A DNA stretch of 64,000 bases from an uncultured Pelagibacteraceae bacterium. Lineage in GTDB: Bacteria > Pseudomonadota > Alphaproteobacteria > Pelagibacterales > Pelagibacteraceae. A model generated the notes under the pieces. The model did no database searches. It had not been told where the DNA came from and worked only from the letters and a program-made list of their open reading frames with translations. This document shows positions 28,140 to 38,044 of this stretch, piece by piece. The stretch's first letter is position 1. Each line of letters opens with the position of its first letter. The translations under genes were made by a program, and so were the position numbers. Location: contig CACCRN010000001.1 in NCBI GenBank assembly GCA_902548405.1, positions 122,375 to 186,374 of the forward strand, written 5' to 3'.

Positions 28140-29243
28140 ATGGACGATGTTGTTATAATCGGTGGAGGAATAATAGGGGCTGCCACTGCATATTTTTTAT
28201 CTAAAGAAGGAAGAAAAGTTAAAGTTATTGAAAGAGATCCAACTTATAAAACAGCTTCATTTCCGTTGTCTTTAGGAGGTTTTAGAAGACAATTTTTTCA
28301 AAAAGAAAATATATTATTGGGTAAATTTGCTAGAGAATTTATTTTTCAAATACCAGAATTATTAAAAACAGAAAAGAATCCTAATCCAACAGCAAGTATG
28401 GTCCCAAATGGATACTTATTAATGTTTGGAAAAGAACATGCAGAAGAGCAATATAGAGCCTTAGAAAATCATAAAGCATGTGATGCAGGTACTAAAAATA
28501 TAAGTGGCGAAGAGCTTTCAAAAATTTTTCCATATATAAATTCCGAAGGTATTGAAACAGCTACTTACACTGATGATAAAAGTGAAGGATGGATTGATCC
28601 TTTTTTATTTCATAGTGCTTTAAAGAGTAAAGCAATTGAACTTGGTGCAGAATTTATTAAGGGCGAGGTTAAAGATATTTCTGAAGTTAATGCAAAAACA
28701 ATTGTTTCTGCAGCTGGTTGTTGGACTAAAAAATTATTAGAAGATATCCCAGTAGTTCCTCAAAAACATACGGTCTTCAGAGTAAAATGCCCAACACATA
28801 TAAAAGAAATGCCTTTGTCTGCAGATTTAACAACAGGCGTGTATTGGAGACCTGAAGGAAAAGAATATTTAGCAGGTTCACCTAAATGGACTTTTGATGA
28901 TTCAAATCTTGAACCAGCTTGGGATGATTTTGAAGAAATTGTTTGGCCAGCTTTAGCAAAAAGAATACCAGTATTTGAAGAATTAAAATTAACTGGGGCT
29001 TGGGCAGGTTTTTACGATCATAATAAATTAGATAGTAATGCTATAGTTGGAAAGCATCCAAAATACGAAAATGTTTATATGGCATCAGGTTTTACTGGCA
29101 GGGGTTTGCAACAAGCTCCAGGTATAGGAAGAGCTTTAACAGAATTAATTACTACAGGATCTTACCAAACAATAGACGTTAGTGTGTTTGCAGTTGAAAG
29201 AGTTCTAGAACAAAAAGCTCGACCAGAACCTTACGTTTTGTAA
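28140..29243 (+). CDS. FAD-dependent oxidoreductase (DAO family)
   Basis: A 367-residue flavoprotein with an N-terminal GGGIIGAATAYFLSKEG site and the C-terminal VYMASGFTGRGLQQAPGIGRALTELI block, as in D-amino-acid-oxidase/sarcosine-oxidase-like enzymes. The fit is closest to FOXRED1-like or sarcosine/dimethylglycine dehydrogenase relatives. A secondary or methylated amine substrate is plausible. That would suit the glycine-linked genes elsewhere in the window, but substrate is inferred only. It starts 2 bases after tspO. Confidence 0.8.
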   Translation: MDDVVIIGGGIIGAATAYFLSKEGRKVKVIERDPTYKTASFPLSLGGFRRQFFQKENILLGKFAREFIFQIPELLKTEKNPNPTASMVPNGYLLMFGKEHAEEQYRALENHKACDAGTKNISGEELSKIFPYINSEGIETATYTDDKSEGWIDPFLFHSALKSKAIELGAEFIKGEVKDISEVNAKTIVSAAGCWTKKLLEDIPVVPQKHTVFRVKCPTHIKEMPLSADLTTGVYWRPEGKEYLAGSPKWTFDDSNLEPAWDDFEEIVWPALAKRIPVFEELKLTGAWAGFYDHNKLDSNAIVGKHPKYENVYMASGFTGRGLQQAPGIGRALTELITTGSYQTIDVSVFAVERVLEQKARPEPYVL

Positions 29244-29249
29244 AAAAAA

Positions 29250-29801
29250 ATGGAAAAAGAAAAATTTAATATTAAAGATTACAATCACATAATTAAACTT
29301 ATTGAAGAAAAAAATTTTCTTAAAGCTGAAGAAGAATTATTTAAAATTATTAATTATAAAAAAAATCAATTTTACTCTCATCAGCTTTTAGGTGTAGTTT
29401 ATTCAAACACTGGAAATATTGACAAGGCATTAAGTCACTACCAGACTTCTATTAATCTGAATCCAAAAAATTCTGGTGCACTTTTTAATTTAGCTATGTT
29501 GTATAAAACTTTAAATAAAGATGATAGCGCAGTTGAATATTTTTTAAAAGTAACAAAATTTGATCCAAAACTTATTGAACCATATCTTTATATTGCAAGT
29601 ATTTATGAAAAAAAAAAAAAATTAAATGAGGCTAATAATTTTTATCAAAAAGCACTTTCTTTAAATAAAGATTACTTGCCTACAAATCAATCTTATTCTA
29701 AATTTTTAATGAAAGCAGGAGAAATTCCAAAAGGATTATCCTATCAATATAAATACTTTGGAATAATTAAATTTAAATCTAAAGATATGGAAATACTTTA
29801 A
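29250..29801 (+). CDS. TPR-repeat protein
   Basis: A 183-residue cytosolic protein made of about four TPR units (residues 35-160), with consensus-like helices SHQLLGVVYSNTGNIDKAL and SGALFNLAMLYKTLNKDDSA. It overlaps the following 2-oxoglutarate oxygenase gene by one base. TPR plus prolyl-hydroxylase-like pairs are common, so it may present a protein substrate. A run of 14 A (29608-29621) lies inside the frame and could cause slippage. Confidence 0.8.
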   Translation: MEKEKFNIKDYNHIIKLIEEKNFLKAEEELFKIINYKKNQFYSHQLLGVVYSNTGNIDKALSHYQTSINLNPKNSGALFNLAMLYKTLNKDDSAVEYFLKVTKFDPKLIEPYLYIASIYEKKKKLNEANNFYQKALSLNKDYLPTNQSYSKFLMKAGEIPKGLSYQYKYFGIIKFKSKDMEIL

Positions 29802-30415
29802 TGGAAAGAATTAAAATCTCAGAAGAGACAAATTTTATAGGTTGTTGGAACTTTAATGATCAGAAATTATGTGAAGATATAATTAATTTGTTCGAAAATA
29901 ACAAAAAATTTCATATAAAAGGGGTTACTGGACTAGGAATTGACGAAAATGTTAAGAAATCAACAGATATGCCTGTAGATCCAAAAAATTTAAATAATGA
30001 TAAATTTAAAGTTTTAAAAATATATATGAATAAGTTATTTGAATGTTATCAAGATTATAAAGCGTCTTGGCCTTATTTAAATAGAAGTTTTACAGAGGTA
30101 GATATCCCTACATTTAATTTGCAAAAATATGAAGCAGGAGGGCATTTTTCATATTTACATTGCGAAAGAGAAGGGATTTCAACAATGCATAGAGTTTTTG
30201 CCTGGATGACATATTTAAATGACGTGGAAGATGGCGGCGAGACTTACTTTGAGCATTTTAAATTAAAAATTAAACCAGAAACAGGAAAAACACTAATTTG
30301 GCCTGCTGAATGGACACACGCACATAAAGGAGAGGTATTAAAATCAGGTTTAAAATACATAGTTACTGGTTGGATGCATTTTCCATTTAATTTTCAAGTA
30401 CCACAGAAAGTCTGA
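29801..30415 (+). CDS. Prolyl-4-hydroxylase-like 2-oxoglutarate/Fe(II) oxygenase
   Basis: A 204-residue oxygenase. The block KYEAGGHFSYLHCERE aligns with the metal site of prolyl hydroxylases (YxxGxxxxxHxD), but here the acidic ligand is Glu (H120-x-E122). The distal His is in THAHKGE (H173 or H175), and the 2-oxoglutarate-binding Lys is K185 in LKYIVTGW. MTYLNDVEDGGETYF is also typical. Overlaps the upstream TPR gene by one base and the convergent selO by 22 bases. Target unknown. Confidence 0.83.
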   Translation: MERIKISEETNFIGCWNFNDQKLCEDIINLFENNKKFHIKGVTGLGIDENVKKSTDMPVDPKNLNNDKFKVLKIYMNKLFECYQDYKASWPYLNRSFTEVDIPTFNLQKYEAGGHFSYLHCEREGISTMHRVFAWMTYLNDVEDGGETYFEHFKLKIKPETGKTLIWPAEWTHAHKGEVLKSGLKYIVTGWMHFPFNFQVPQKV

Positions 30416-31839
30416 TATTCTTTATTACTTAAAGGAGCTGGTAATTGGTATTTTGAAATATTTTCTTGATTTTCGTATGGTTTATTCAATACTAACAATA
30501 ACTGTTTAATTTTTTGTAAATTTCCATTCTCAGCAAATGTTAGTGCTTCTTCCACTTTATGGTTTCTAGGAATCACGATTGGATTATTTTTTTTCATAAG
30601 TTTAATTTGCTTTTCTTTAGTTGAATTGTTTGATTCAGATCTTTTTTTCCATCCATTTTTCCAATTAATAAAATCATTATTTTTGTATATCTCATCAGAA
30701 TTAATATCCATCAAATGACAAAAAGTATTAGTGTAATCCGCTTTATTTTTTTCCATCCAATTAAGTAAATCATTAATTAGTTTTTTATCATTTTTATCTT
30801 TACCAAATAGACCGAGTTTATCTCGCATCATATTTAACCATTTATCCTCATAAATATTTTGAAAATTATCTATTAAATCTGTTGCTAATTTAATTGCAGT
30901 GTCTTCATTTTTGTCAATTAGAGGAATTAAACATTCTGCAAATCTTGCTAAATTCCATTTTGTAATTGGTGGTTGATTTGAAAATGCATATCTTCCAAAC
31001 TTATCTATAGAGCTAAATACAGTTTTTGGATCATATTGATCCATGAAAGCACATGGACCGTAATCAATTGTTTCGCCAGAAATAGCCATGTTATCAGTAT
31101 TCATTACTCCATGAATAAATCCAACTCTCATCCAATTGATCACTAACTGACATTGTCTTTCCATTACAAGACTTAATAAATCTAAAGCTTTGTTTTTAGA
31201 GGTCTTAATTTCTGGATAGTGTCTATCAATTGTGTAATCAACCAATGTATTAAGATCTTCTAGATTTTGAGTGGCAGCAATATATTGAAAAGTACCAACT
31301 CGAATATGACTGGATGCAACTCTTGTTAAAATTGCTCCATTTAACAAATTTTCTCTAACAACTTTTTCTCCGGTTTTAACAACAGCAAGACTTCTAGTTG
31401 TTGGAATATTTAAAGCGTTAATTGCTTCACTAATTATGTATTCTCTTAACATTGGACCTAAAGCAGCTCTTCCATCACCACCCCTAGAAAAAGAAGTTCT
31501 CCCCGAACCTTTATATTGTATATCAAAACGTTGATTTTTATTATCTATATGCTCTCCTAATAGAACTGCTCTACCATCTCCAAGCATCGTGAAATGACCA
31601 AATTGATGACCAGCATATGCTTGTGCAATTGAATTAGTTCCATCAGGCAAACTATTTCCAGAGAATATTTCAGCTAATTTTTTTTTATCTATTCCCAAAA
31701 AGTTTAAATTTAAATTTTTAGCAAGTTCTTCATTTAAAATAACAAGCTCAGGCTCATGAACTGGGGTGGGCTTTATATCTTCTTTAAATGTTTTTGATAG
31801 TTTTGAATATGAATTATCAAAACGCCAACCGATGGTCAT
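30394..31839 (-). CDS. selO: Protein adenylyltransferase SelO (YdiU)
   Basis: A pseudokinase-fold enzyme that transfers AMP to protein Ser/Thr/Tyr residues, tied to redox stress in other bacteria. Blocks are AQAYAGHQFGHFTMLGDGRA, QYKGSGRTSFSRGGDGRAALGPMLREY, the catalytic/metal part HGVMNTDNMAISGETIDYGPCAFMD. Length 481 is normal. No selenocysteine is expected in the bacterial form. The final 22 bases overlap the convergent oxygenase gene. It begins 5 bases downstream of the formate dehydrogenase alpha gene, on the same strand. Confidence 0.93.
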   Translation of the reverse strand: MTIGWRFDNSYSKLSKTFKEDIKPTPVHEPELVILNEELAKNLNLNFLGIDKKKLAEIFSGNSLPDGTNSIAQAYAGHQFGHFTMLGDGRAVLLGEHIDNKNQRFDIQYKGSGRTSFSRGGDGRAALGPMLREYIISEAINALNIPTTRSLAVVKTGEKVVRENLLNGAILTRVASSHIRVGTFQYIAATQNLEDLNTLVDYTIDRHYPEIKTSKNKALDLLSLVMERQCQLVINWMRVGFIHGVMNTDNMAISGETIDYGPCAFMDQYDPKTVFSSIDKFGRYAFSNQPPITKWNLARFAECLIPLIDKNEDTAIKLATDLIDNFQNIYEDKWLNMMRDKLGLFGKDKNDKKLINDLLNWMEKNKADYTNTFCHLMDINSDEIYKNNDFINWKNGWKKRSESNNSTKEKQIKLMKKNNPIVIPRNHKVEEALTFAENGNLQKIKQLLLVLNKPYENQENISKYQLPAPLSNKEYQTFCGT

Positions 31840-31844
31840 TTTAA

Positions 31845-34613
31845 TTAACTTACTTCAGCTTGATGTTCTTTTGGCTTAACTTCTGTTTTAAATTGATTAG
31901 AAATTTTTTGAACTTCAACAGATGAAACTTTGTATTCAGCACACATTGTTTCTTCATCTTTTCCATGACCAGTTACCATATTAACCATATGTTCTGGGAA
32001 GTGGAATGTTGTAAATACAATTCCTTCTTTAACTTTATCTGTTACTTCAACTTTTAAAGCAACTTCACCTCTTCCAGAATATAATCTTCCAATATCACCT
32101 GTATTTAAATCTCTATGAGCTGCATCTTTAGGGTGAATAAGCAAAACATCCTCATCAACAATGTTTATATTTTTTGTTCTTCTTGTCATTGTTGCTGCAT
32201 TGTAGTGTTGTAAAACTCTACTTGTAGTTAAAATTAATGGATAATCTTTTTGATTAGCTTCTATCTCACTAGACTCTTTCCAATCAAAGTTTTTCAATCT
32301 TCCTTTTCCAAGTTTAAATGTTTCTGTGTGTAGAATTTGTGTATCTGTTCCATCTTCTTTTACTGGCCATTGCAATCCTAATTTACCAAGTCTCTCTCTA
32401 GTAACACCTTTAAAGAATGGTACCACATCAGCAATCTCTGCTAATACTTGATCTGCATCATAAGATGGTTGATCAAAACCTAATTTTTGCATCATCTCAG
32501 TTACAATTAGTCCATCTGGTTTTGTACCTGGTAATGGAGGAACTGCTCTATTAACTCTTTGAATTCTTCTTTCGGTATTTGTAAAAGTTCCATCTTTTTC
32601 TAAGAATGTAGTTCCTGGTAAAACGACAGTAGCAAGTTTTGCAGTTTCACTCATAAATATTTCTTGAACCACTAATAGCTCTAATGAGTTCATTGCCTCA
32701 ATAACATGTGCACTATTTGGATCTGTTTGAACTATATCTTCACCAATAATCCATAAACCTTTTAGTTCTTTACTGATTGCAGCCTCAAACATTTGAGGGA
32801 TTTTTAAACCCGGTTTAGTAGGGTGAGTTACACCATATTTTTCAGTATAAAATTTTTGATTGTTTTCATCTGCTACTTCAAAATAACCTGCACCTTGGTG
32901 AGGCTGACATCCCATATCTGCAGCACCTTGTACATTATTTTGGCCTCTCAATGGATTTACACCAACACCTTTTCTTCCAATATTTCCTGTAATCATTGCT
33001 AAATCAGCAATTAACATCACAGTTTTAGAACCTTGTTCGTGTTCAGTAACTCCTAATCCATGGAACTCCATTGAATTTCTTGCTGTTGCATAGGCAATTG
33101 CAGCTTCTTTAACTAGTTGTTTATCAACACCAGCAACTTTTGCTAATTGATCAACATCCTGTCTTTCAATTTCTTTTAAGAAATTATCAAAACCTTCTGT
33201 TCTATCTCTTACAAAGTCAGCATTATAAAGTTTAGATTTAATAATAAAGTGTAACATCATATTTAGAACCGCAACGTTAGTTCCAGGTCTAAGTTTGATA
33301 TGATAATCTGCAAGCTTAGCTAATTCAGTTGTTACTGGATCAAGGACAATTAATTTTTTTCCTTTCATCACTTGCTGTTTAATTTTTGCTCCTGTAACTG
33401 GGTGAGCATTAGTTGGGTTTGCACCAATCACTAAAAATAAATCTGCATGATAAATATCTTCTGTTGAGTTAGTTGCAGCACCTGTTCCAAATGTTTGCTG
33501 CATACCCCAAGCTGTAGGTGAATGACAAATTCTTGCACAACAATCTACACTGTTAGTTCCAACAGCCACTCTAATCATTTTTTGGAAAACATAGTTTTCT
33601 TCGTTTGTACATCTTGCAGAAGAAATTCCAGCAAAAGCATCTGGTCCGTTTTCTTTTGTAATTCTATTCATTTCTTTTTTAATAAAGTCATACGCTTCAT
33701 CCCAACTAGCTTCTTCAAACTTTCCGTTTCTTTTAATCAATGGAGTTTTTAATCTGTCAGGGTGTTCATAAAAACTGAATGCGTATCTTCCTTTAATACA
33801 AGTGTGACCAGCGTTTACTTCTGTTTGTTTAGGAGTGTCTATTGCAACTACCTTATCATCTTTAATTGATGCTTCTAAGTTACAACCAACACCACAGTAC
33901 GAACAAGTAGTTCTAACTTTTTTATCTACAGCTGCAGATTTAGATTGGAATACATCTGAAATTGCATCCGTTGGACATGTATGAGCACAAGCTCCACATG
34001 ACACACAAGAACTATCTCCAAACATCATATCGTTGTCTGTTGTAATTCTAGACTCAAATCCTCTACCACTCATTGTTAAAACAAATGATCCTTGAATTTC
34101 ATCACATGCTCTGACACATCTTCCACAGTTAATACAGTTATCCAAATTCATTCTCATGTAATCATGAGAAGTATCTCTTGGAATTCCTTTATGTTGCTTA
34201 GGACTATTGTATCTATGTTCAGCAACACCTAAATCATTTGCAACTGTTTGAAGTTCACAGTTATTGTTTACTTCACAAGTATCACATTCCATAGGGTGGT
34301 CAGTTAAAACTAGCTCAACAATATTTTTTCTAAGACTTGTTAATGCTTCGTTTGAAGTAAATATGTGTTGGTTTTCTGCAACAGGTGTATGACAAGATGC
34401 AACTACTTTAGTTGGACCATCTTTTTCTAAAGCAACTTCAACAGAACAAACTCTGCAAGCTCCATATGGTGCTAAGTTAGGGTCATCACATAAAGTTGGC
34501 ACCTTTTTTTCACCAACATAGCTTTTAACAAACTTTAAAATAGATGTATGATTAGGACCTATTTCGTAAGGTTTTCCATTAATATAAGCAATTTTTCTTT
34601 TCTCAGAACTCAT
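31845..34613 (-). CDS. fdsA: NAD-dependent formate dehydrogenase, molybdenum (alpha) subunit
   Basis: Catalytic subunit, 922 residues, that oxidises formate to CO2. N-terminal NuoG-like part: a [2Fe-2S] site (C42, C53, C56, C74), a His/Cys [4Fe-4S] site (H106, C110, C113, C119), and two ferredoxin-type [4Fe-4S] sites (C160-C170 and C203-C213). The molybdopterin domain has its own [4Fe-4S] (C237, C240, C244, C272) and the catalytic Cys363-His364 in ARICHSPTAWG, so it is a cysteine, not selenocysteine, enzyme. It overlaps fdsB by one base. Formate oxidation gives NADH in C1 metabolism. Confidence 0.95.
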   Translation of the reverse strand: MSSEKRKIAYINGKPYEIGPNHTSILKFVKSYVGEKKVPTLCDDPNLAPYGACRVCSVEVALEKDGPTKVVASCHTPVAENQHIFTSNEALTSLRKNIVELVLTDHPMECDTCEVNNNCELQTVANDLGVAEHRYNSPKQHKGIPRDTSHDYMRMNLDNCINCGRCVRACDEIQGSFVLTMSGRGFESRITTDNDMMFGDSSCVSCGACAHTCPTDAISDVFQSKSAAVDKKVRTTCSYCGVGCNLEASIKDDKVVAIDTPKQTEVNAGHTCIKGRYAFSFYEHPDRLKTPLIKRNGKFEEASWDEAYDFIKKEMNRITKENGPDAFAGISSARCTNEENYVFQKMIRVAVGTNSVDCCARICHSPTAWGMQQTFGTGAATNSTEDIYHADLFLVIGANPTNAHPVTGAKIKQQVMKGKKLIVLDPVTTELAKLADYHIKLRPGTNVAVLNMMLHFIIKSKLYNADFVRDRTEGFDNFLKEIERQDVDQLAKVAGVDKQLVKEAAIAYATARNSMEFHGLGVTEHEQGSKTVMLIADLAMITGNIGRKGVGVNPLRGQNNVQGAADMGCQPHQGAGYFEVADENNQKFYTEKYGVTHPTKPGLKIPQMFEAAISKELKGLWIIGEDIVQTDPNSAHVIEAMNSLELLVVQEIFMSETAKLATVVLPGTTFLEKDGTFTNTERRIQRVNRAVPPLPGTKPDGLIVTEMMQKLGFDQPSYDADQVLAEIADVVPFFKGVTRERLGKLGLQWPVKEDGTDTQILHTETFKLGKGRLKNFDWKESSEIEANQKDYPLILTTSRVLQHYNAATMTRRTKNINIVDEDVLLIHPKDAAHRDLNTGDIGRLYSGRGEVALKVEVTDKVKEGIVFTTFHFPEHMVNMVTGHGKDEETMCAEYKVSSVEVQKISNQFKTEVKPKEHQAEVS

Positions 34614-36268
34614 TAATTATCCTTCACCATATCATTTTTCATTTCATCGCCAAAGTATTTTAGGATGTTTTGAATGGGAGTTGGTATCGCTCCACATAGA
34701 GCACATAAGCACCCTTTTTGCATAGTAACCAACAATTCTTCTAGTAATTTTAAAGGAATTTTTGCTGTTTTCTTCTTAGCTTGATCAAACATTTCTTTTC
34801 CTCTGTAAGATCCAAGTCTTCCTGGGAAACATTTACCACAAGATTCTTCTGCAGAAAATTCAAACAAATGATGAATATATTCAGCCATTGGAAAATCTTT
34901 TGGAATACTAACTACACTTGCGTGACCTAACATAAAACCTTTTGCAGTAAACTCTTGAAAATCTAAATTTAAATTTTCTATTTCACTTAAAGGAACTACT
35001 CCACCTAAAGGACCACCTATTTGAAAAGCTTTGACCGGTTCTTTATATCCTCCACCAATTTCATTAAATATTTTTTTCATTGGTGTTCCCATATCAATTT
35101 CATAAACACCTGGATTATTAAAGAAACTATCTAAGCAAACTAATTTTGTTCCAGCTGACTTTTTATTTCCAACCGAAGAAAATTTTTCTGATCCATTTAA
35201 TAAAATTCCAGTTGCAGCAGCTAAAGTTTCAACATTGTTAACCACTGTTGGTTTTTTATATAATCCTTCTGTTACAGGGAAGGGGGGTCTTACATCTACT
35301 TCAGCTCTTCTTCCTTCAATAGAAGCTATCAAAGCTGTTTCTTCTCCACAAATATATGCACCTTGACCGATACAAATTCCAAGATCAAAAGAAAAATCTG
35401 TCCCTAAAATATTTTCACCTAATAGATTTAATTTTTTAAGTTCATTAATACATCCATTGATCGCTTCAATCGATTTTGGATACTCGCCTCTGATGTATAA
35501 AACTCCTTCATCACTTCCAATTACAAATCCACATAACACCATTCCAAAAATTACTTTTAATGGTTGATCTTCTAACAGGTATCTGTCTGAAAAAGCTCCT
35601 GAGTCACCTTCATCTGCATTGCAGATAACATATTTCTTATCACCTTTTGCTTTACTACAGAAATCCCATTTCATTCCTGTTGGAAAACCTGCACCACCTC
35701 TTCCTGTAAGGTTTGAGTCTAATAATGATTTTACTATTTCTTTTTTATCTGTTTTTAAAAATTTACTTAACTGTTCTTTGAATTGATCTGTTGATGATAA
35801 CTTATCATCCATTAAAAAACTTGTTGTTGCATAACTCTTAGAGAAAAACTTTTCTTGTTTAATTTCTTCACCTTTTAAAATTTGATCTATTTTTTCAATA
35901 TCTTTTCCAGCATAATTTTCACCATCATAGTGAAATGCATGATTTTCATAACAATGACCTAGACAAAACATCTCTCCAACTTTGTCATCACCTAATTTTT
36001 CTTTTAATTTATCTTTTAGTTTGTCTTGAGAACCAGCACACATGCATGCACTACCATTACAAACGAAAGCTTTTTTTTCTCTATGTGAAGGTCTTAAAAA
36101 TTCATAAAAAGATTCAGCACCGTGAAGTGTTGAAACTCCAAGGTTATGTTTTTTTGCAATTTCTTTAATATCTTCTGGGTTTTCACTTAATGTGTTCTCT
36201 GAAATTTGCTTAAATAGGTTGTCTTTTAAGCCTATTTTTCCAGATAAATTACTTATATTTTTTGACAC
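34613..36268 (-). CDS. fdsB: NAD-dependent formate dehydrogenase, NADH-forming (beta) subunit
   Basis: A 551-residue fusion of a NuoE-like N-terminus and a NuoF-like C-terminus. The N-terminal [2Fe-2S] part has FVCNGSACMCAGS and FCLGHCYENHAF. The FMN/NAD part has GRGGAGFPTGMKW and ICNADEGDSGAFSDRYLLEDQP. The C-terminal [4Fe-4S] set is ESCGKCFPGR plus the later CLCALCGAIP. It takes electrons from fdsA to NAD. The separate gamma subunit (NuoE) of some systems is thus fused here. Followed upstream by fdhD at a 16-base gap. Confidence 0.94.
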   Translation of the reverse strand: MSKNISNLSGKIGLKDNLFKQISENTLSENPEDIKEIAKKHNLGVSTLHGAESFYEFLRPSHREKKAFVCNGSACMCAGSQDKLKDKLKEKLGDDKVGEMFCLGHCYENHAFHYDGENYAGKDIEKIDQILKGEEIKQEKFFSKSYATTSFLMDDKLSSTDQFKEQLSKFLKTDKKEIVKSLLDSNLTGRGGAGFPTGMKWDFCSKAKGDKKYVICNADEGDSGAFSDRYLLEDQPLKVIFGMVLCGFVIGSDEGVLYIRGEYPKSIEAINGCINELKKLNLLGENILGTDFSFDLGICIGQGAYICGEETALIASIEGRRAEVDVRPPFPVTEGLYKKPTVVNNVETLAAATGILLNGSEKFSSVGNKKSAGTKLVCLDSFFNNPGVYEIDMGTPMKKIFNEIGGGYKEPVKAFQIGGPLGGVVPLSEIENLNLDFQEFTAKGFMLGHASVVSIPKDFPMAEYIHHLFEFSAEESCGKCFPGRLGSYRGKEMFDQAKKKTAKIPLKLLEELLVTMQKGCLCALCGAIPTPIQNILKYFGDEMKNDMVKDN

Positions 36269-36284
36269 AATTTCTCTTTTTTTA

Positions 36285-37124
36285 TTATTCCACCTTAACT
36301 TTTTTGTTATTTGTGTAAATATTAAAACTGTCCCTCTTTACGAAACCTATGAGGGTAATGTCAAACTTATTAGCTAAATCGATGGCTAGACTTGTTGGCG
36401 CACCAACCCCGATCATAATCCCAATATCTGTCATCAAAACCTTCTGAACTAGCTCAAAATTAAGTCTCCCAGAACAGGTAATAAATTGATCTTTTGGATC
36501 AAATTGCTTTTTCTCCAAAGCACTGCCGATAAGTTTGTCTAAAGCATTATGTCTTCCAACATCCTCTCTAAGAGCTAACAATTTTCCATCACTGTTAAAT
36601 AAACCACTTGCATGGATACCACCAGTTTTGCTGAATTCAGACTGACTTTCTCTTAAAATATCAGGTGATTGGATAATTACATCTTTTGAAATTTTAGGTT
36701 CCGAGGCATTTGTCTTTGTAGTTTTAATTATCTCTAGTGCATCCAATGAAGATTTCCCACAAACTCCACAAGAGGAGTTGGTTAAAAAATCTCTTTTAAT
36801 TTTTGATATATTAACATTTTCTGAATTATTGAGTTTTGCTAGTATTTTATTTTGAATTTTATATTGACCAACTTTGTCTCCATAACTTTCAATACTATCA
36901 ATATCATTTAAACTTTTTACAATTTGTTCATTAAATAAAAATCCTCTTACCAGATCTTCATCATTACCAGGAGTTCTCATCGTAATAGATAAAGTTTGTT
37001 CAACCCAATTATCTTTTTCTTTATACTTTAAAGAAATCTCTAATGGTTCTTCAATAGAAACTAAATCTTCAACATCTTTAAAGTTATTAGATGAATACTT
37101 TAAAACTTTATATTTTGAATTCAT
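36285..37124 (-). CDS. fdhD: Formate dehydrogenase accessory sulfurtransferase FdhD
   Basis: Transfers sulfur to the molybdenum cofactor so that formate dehydrogenase is active. The 279-residue protein has RTPGNDEDLVRGFLFNEQ, the Cys pair in TNSSCGVCGKSSLDA, HASGLF and REDVGRHNALDKLIG, plus SGRLNFELVQK. All are FdhD hallmarks. It sits between the HPP protein gene and fdsB in the same operon. Confidence 0.95.
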   Translation of the reverse strand: MNSKYKVLKYSSNNFKDVEDLVSIEEPLEISLKYKEKDNWVEQTLSITMRTPGNDEDLVRGFLFNEQIVKSLNDIDSIESYGDKVGQYKIQNKILAKLNNSENVNISKIKRDFLTNSSCGVCGKSSLDALEIIKTTKTNASEPKISKDVIIQSPDILRESQSEFSKTGGIHASGLFNSDGKLLALREDVGRHNALDKLIGSALEKKQFDPKDQFITCSGRLNFELVQKVLMTDIGIMIGVGAPTSLAIDLANKFDITLIGFVKRDSFNIYTNNKKVKVE

Positions 37125-37126
37125 AA

Positions 37127-37603
37127 TTATTTTAAAGGATAGTTTTTTTGCAATAAATATTTATTGATTATGATTGCGAGTAACAAAATTATGATACATC
37201 CAAATATAATTGGATTAATTAAATAATCATAAGAAGCACTTCCAATAATAACAATTATTGGGTTTCCTCCTGCGGGTGGATGAACAACATTTAATAAAAT
37301 CATTAAGAACACTCCAATACCTACTGCAAATGCAATACTCATATAAATTGGAAGTGGTGTAAAATTAACAAACAACACACCCACCAAAGCAGTTAATAAA
37401 TGTCCAAAGAAAACATTTTTTGGTTGTGCAAAAGGACTCTCAGGAAAACCAAATAACAAAACCATGGACGAGCCAAATGATGCCGCAATAAAATATCCAA
37501 GAGTACTTTTGTAAGTTAATACTGTAAGCACTCCTATAGTGATTGTTGAAAAAAAACCTGCAATCAAAGCTTTTTGCAATAATGGTTTTGTGATTTTTAT
37601 CAT
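37127..37603 (-). CDS. HPP-family membrane protein
   Basis: A 158-residue protein with about four to five membrane helices. The family motif HPPAGGNPIIVIIGS is present, as well as SFGSSMVLLFGFPESPFAQPKNVFFGH. HPP proteins were linked to nitrite transport in plants and cyanobacteria. Placed within the formate dehydrogenase operon, it might move formate or a related small anion. That role is inference. Gaps to both neighbours are 0-2 bases. Confidence 0.85.
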   Translation of the reverse strand: MIKITKPLLQKALIAGFFSTITIGVLTVLTYKSTLGYFIAASFGSSMVLLFGFPESPFAQPKNVFFGHLLTALVGVLFVNFTPLPIYMSIAFAVGIGVFLMILLNVVHPPAGGNPIIVIIGSASYDYLINPIIFGCIIILLLAIIINKYLLQKNYPLK

Positions 37604-38002
37604 TTATATTTTTAATGCTTTAACAATTGTTCTTAAAGGTAAAAGCAAACATTCTTTCCTTGAAAGATTTTTTTTATCTAAAATTTCTTTAAAATCTTTC
37701 CAGTGTTTTTCTAGACCTACTTTAACATCTTCAAACAATTTTTCACCAGCTGTAACAAAATCTTTTATTTCCTTTAAGTTTTTATTCTTAATTTTTCTAG
37801 ATAATAAGCTGACAGATGCTTGGCAATAAATACAAGATTTACACTGATAACCCATATCTTTTACAACGTCATCTTTGACAATTAAGCTTATTTCCATCTC
37901 ATCTCCACAAATAGGATTTTTGTTTTTTGATTTGTGAGTAAAGTTTTCTAAAACTTTATTATTTTCTGTGTGAGACGCGATTTCTAAAATTCTTAAATCC
38001 AT
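37604..38002 (-). CDS. NifU/IscU-like iron-sulfur scaffold protein
   Basis: A 132-residue protein resembling the NifU/SufU N-terminal scaffold. It has NPICGDEMEISL (Cys32-Gly-Asp), GYQCKSCIYCQAS (Cys54, Cys57, Cys60) and RKECLLLPLRTI (Cys118). The three scaffold cysteines are thus kept, with extra cysteines in the middle motif. It leads the formate dehydrogenase operon. Fds enzymes need many clusters, so a dedicated assembly role is reasonable but not shown. Divergent from mobA. Confidence 0.8.
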   Translation of the reverse strand: MDLRILEIASHTENNKVLENFTHKSKNKNPICGDEMEISLIVKDDVVKDMGYQCKSCIYCQASVSLLSRKIKNKNLKEIKDFVTAGEKLFEDVKVGLEKHWKDFKEILDKKNLSRKECLLLPLRTIVKALKI

Positions 38003-38044
38003 TTAATTTCTTTAATTCAACTTTGAATGTTTTATATTTTATTA

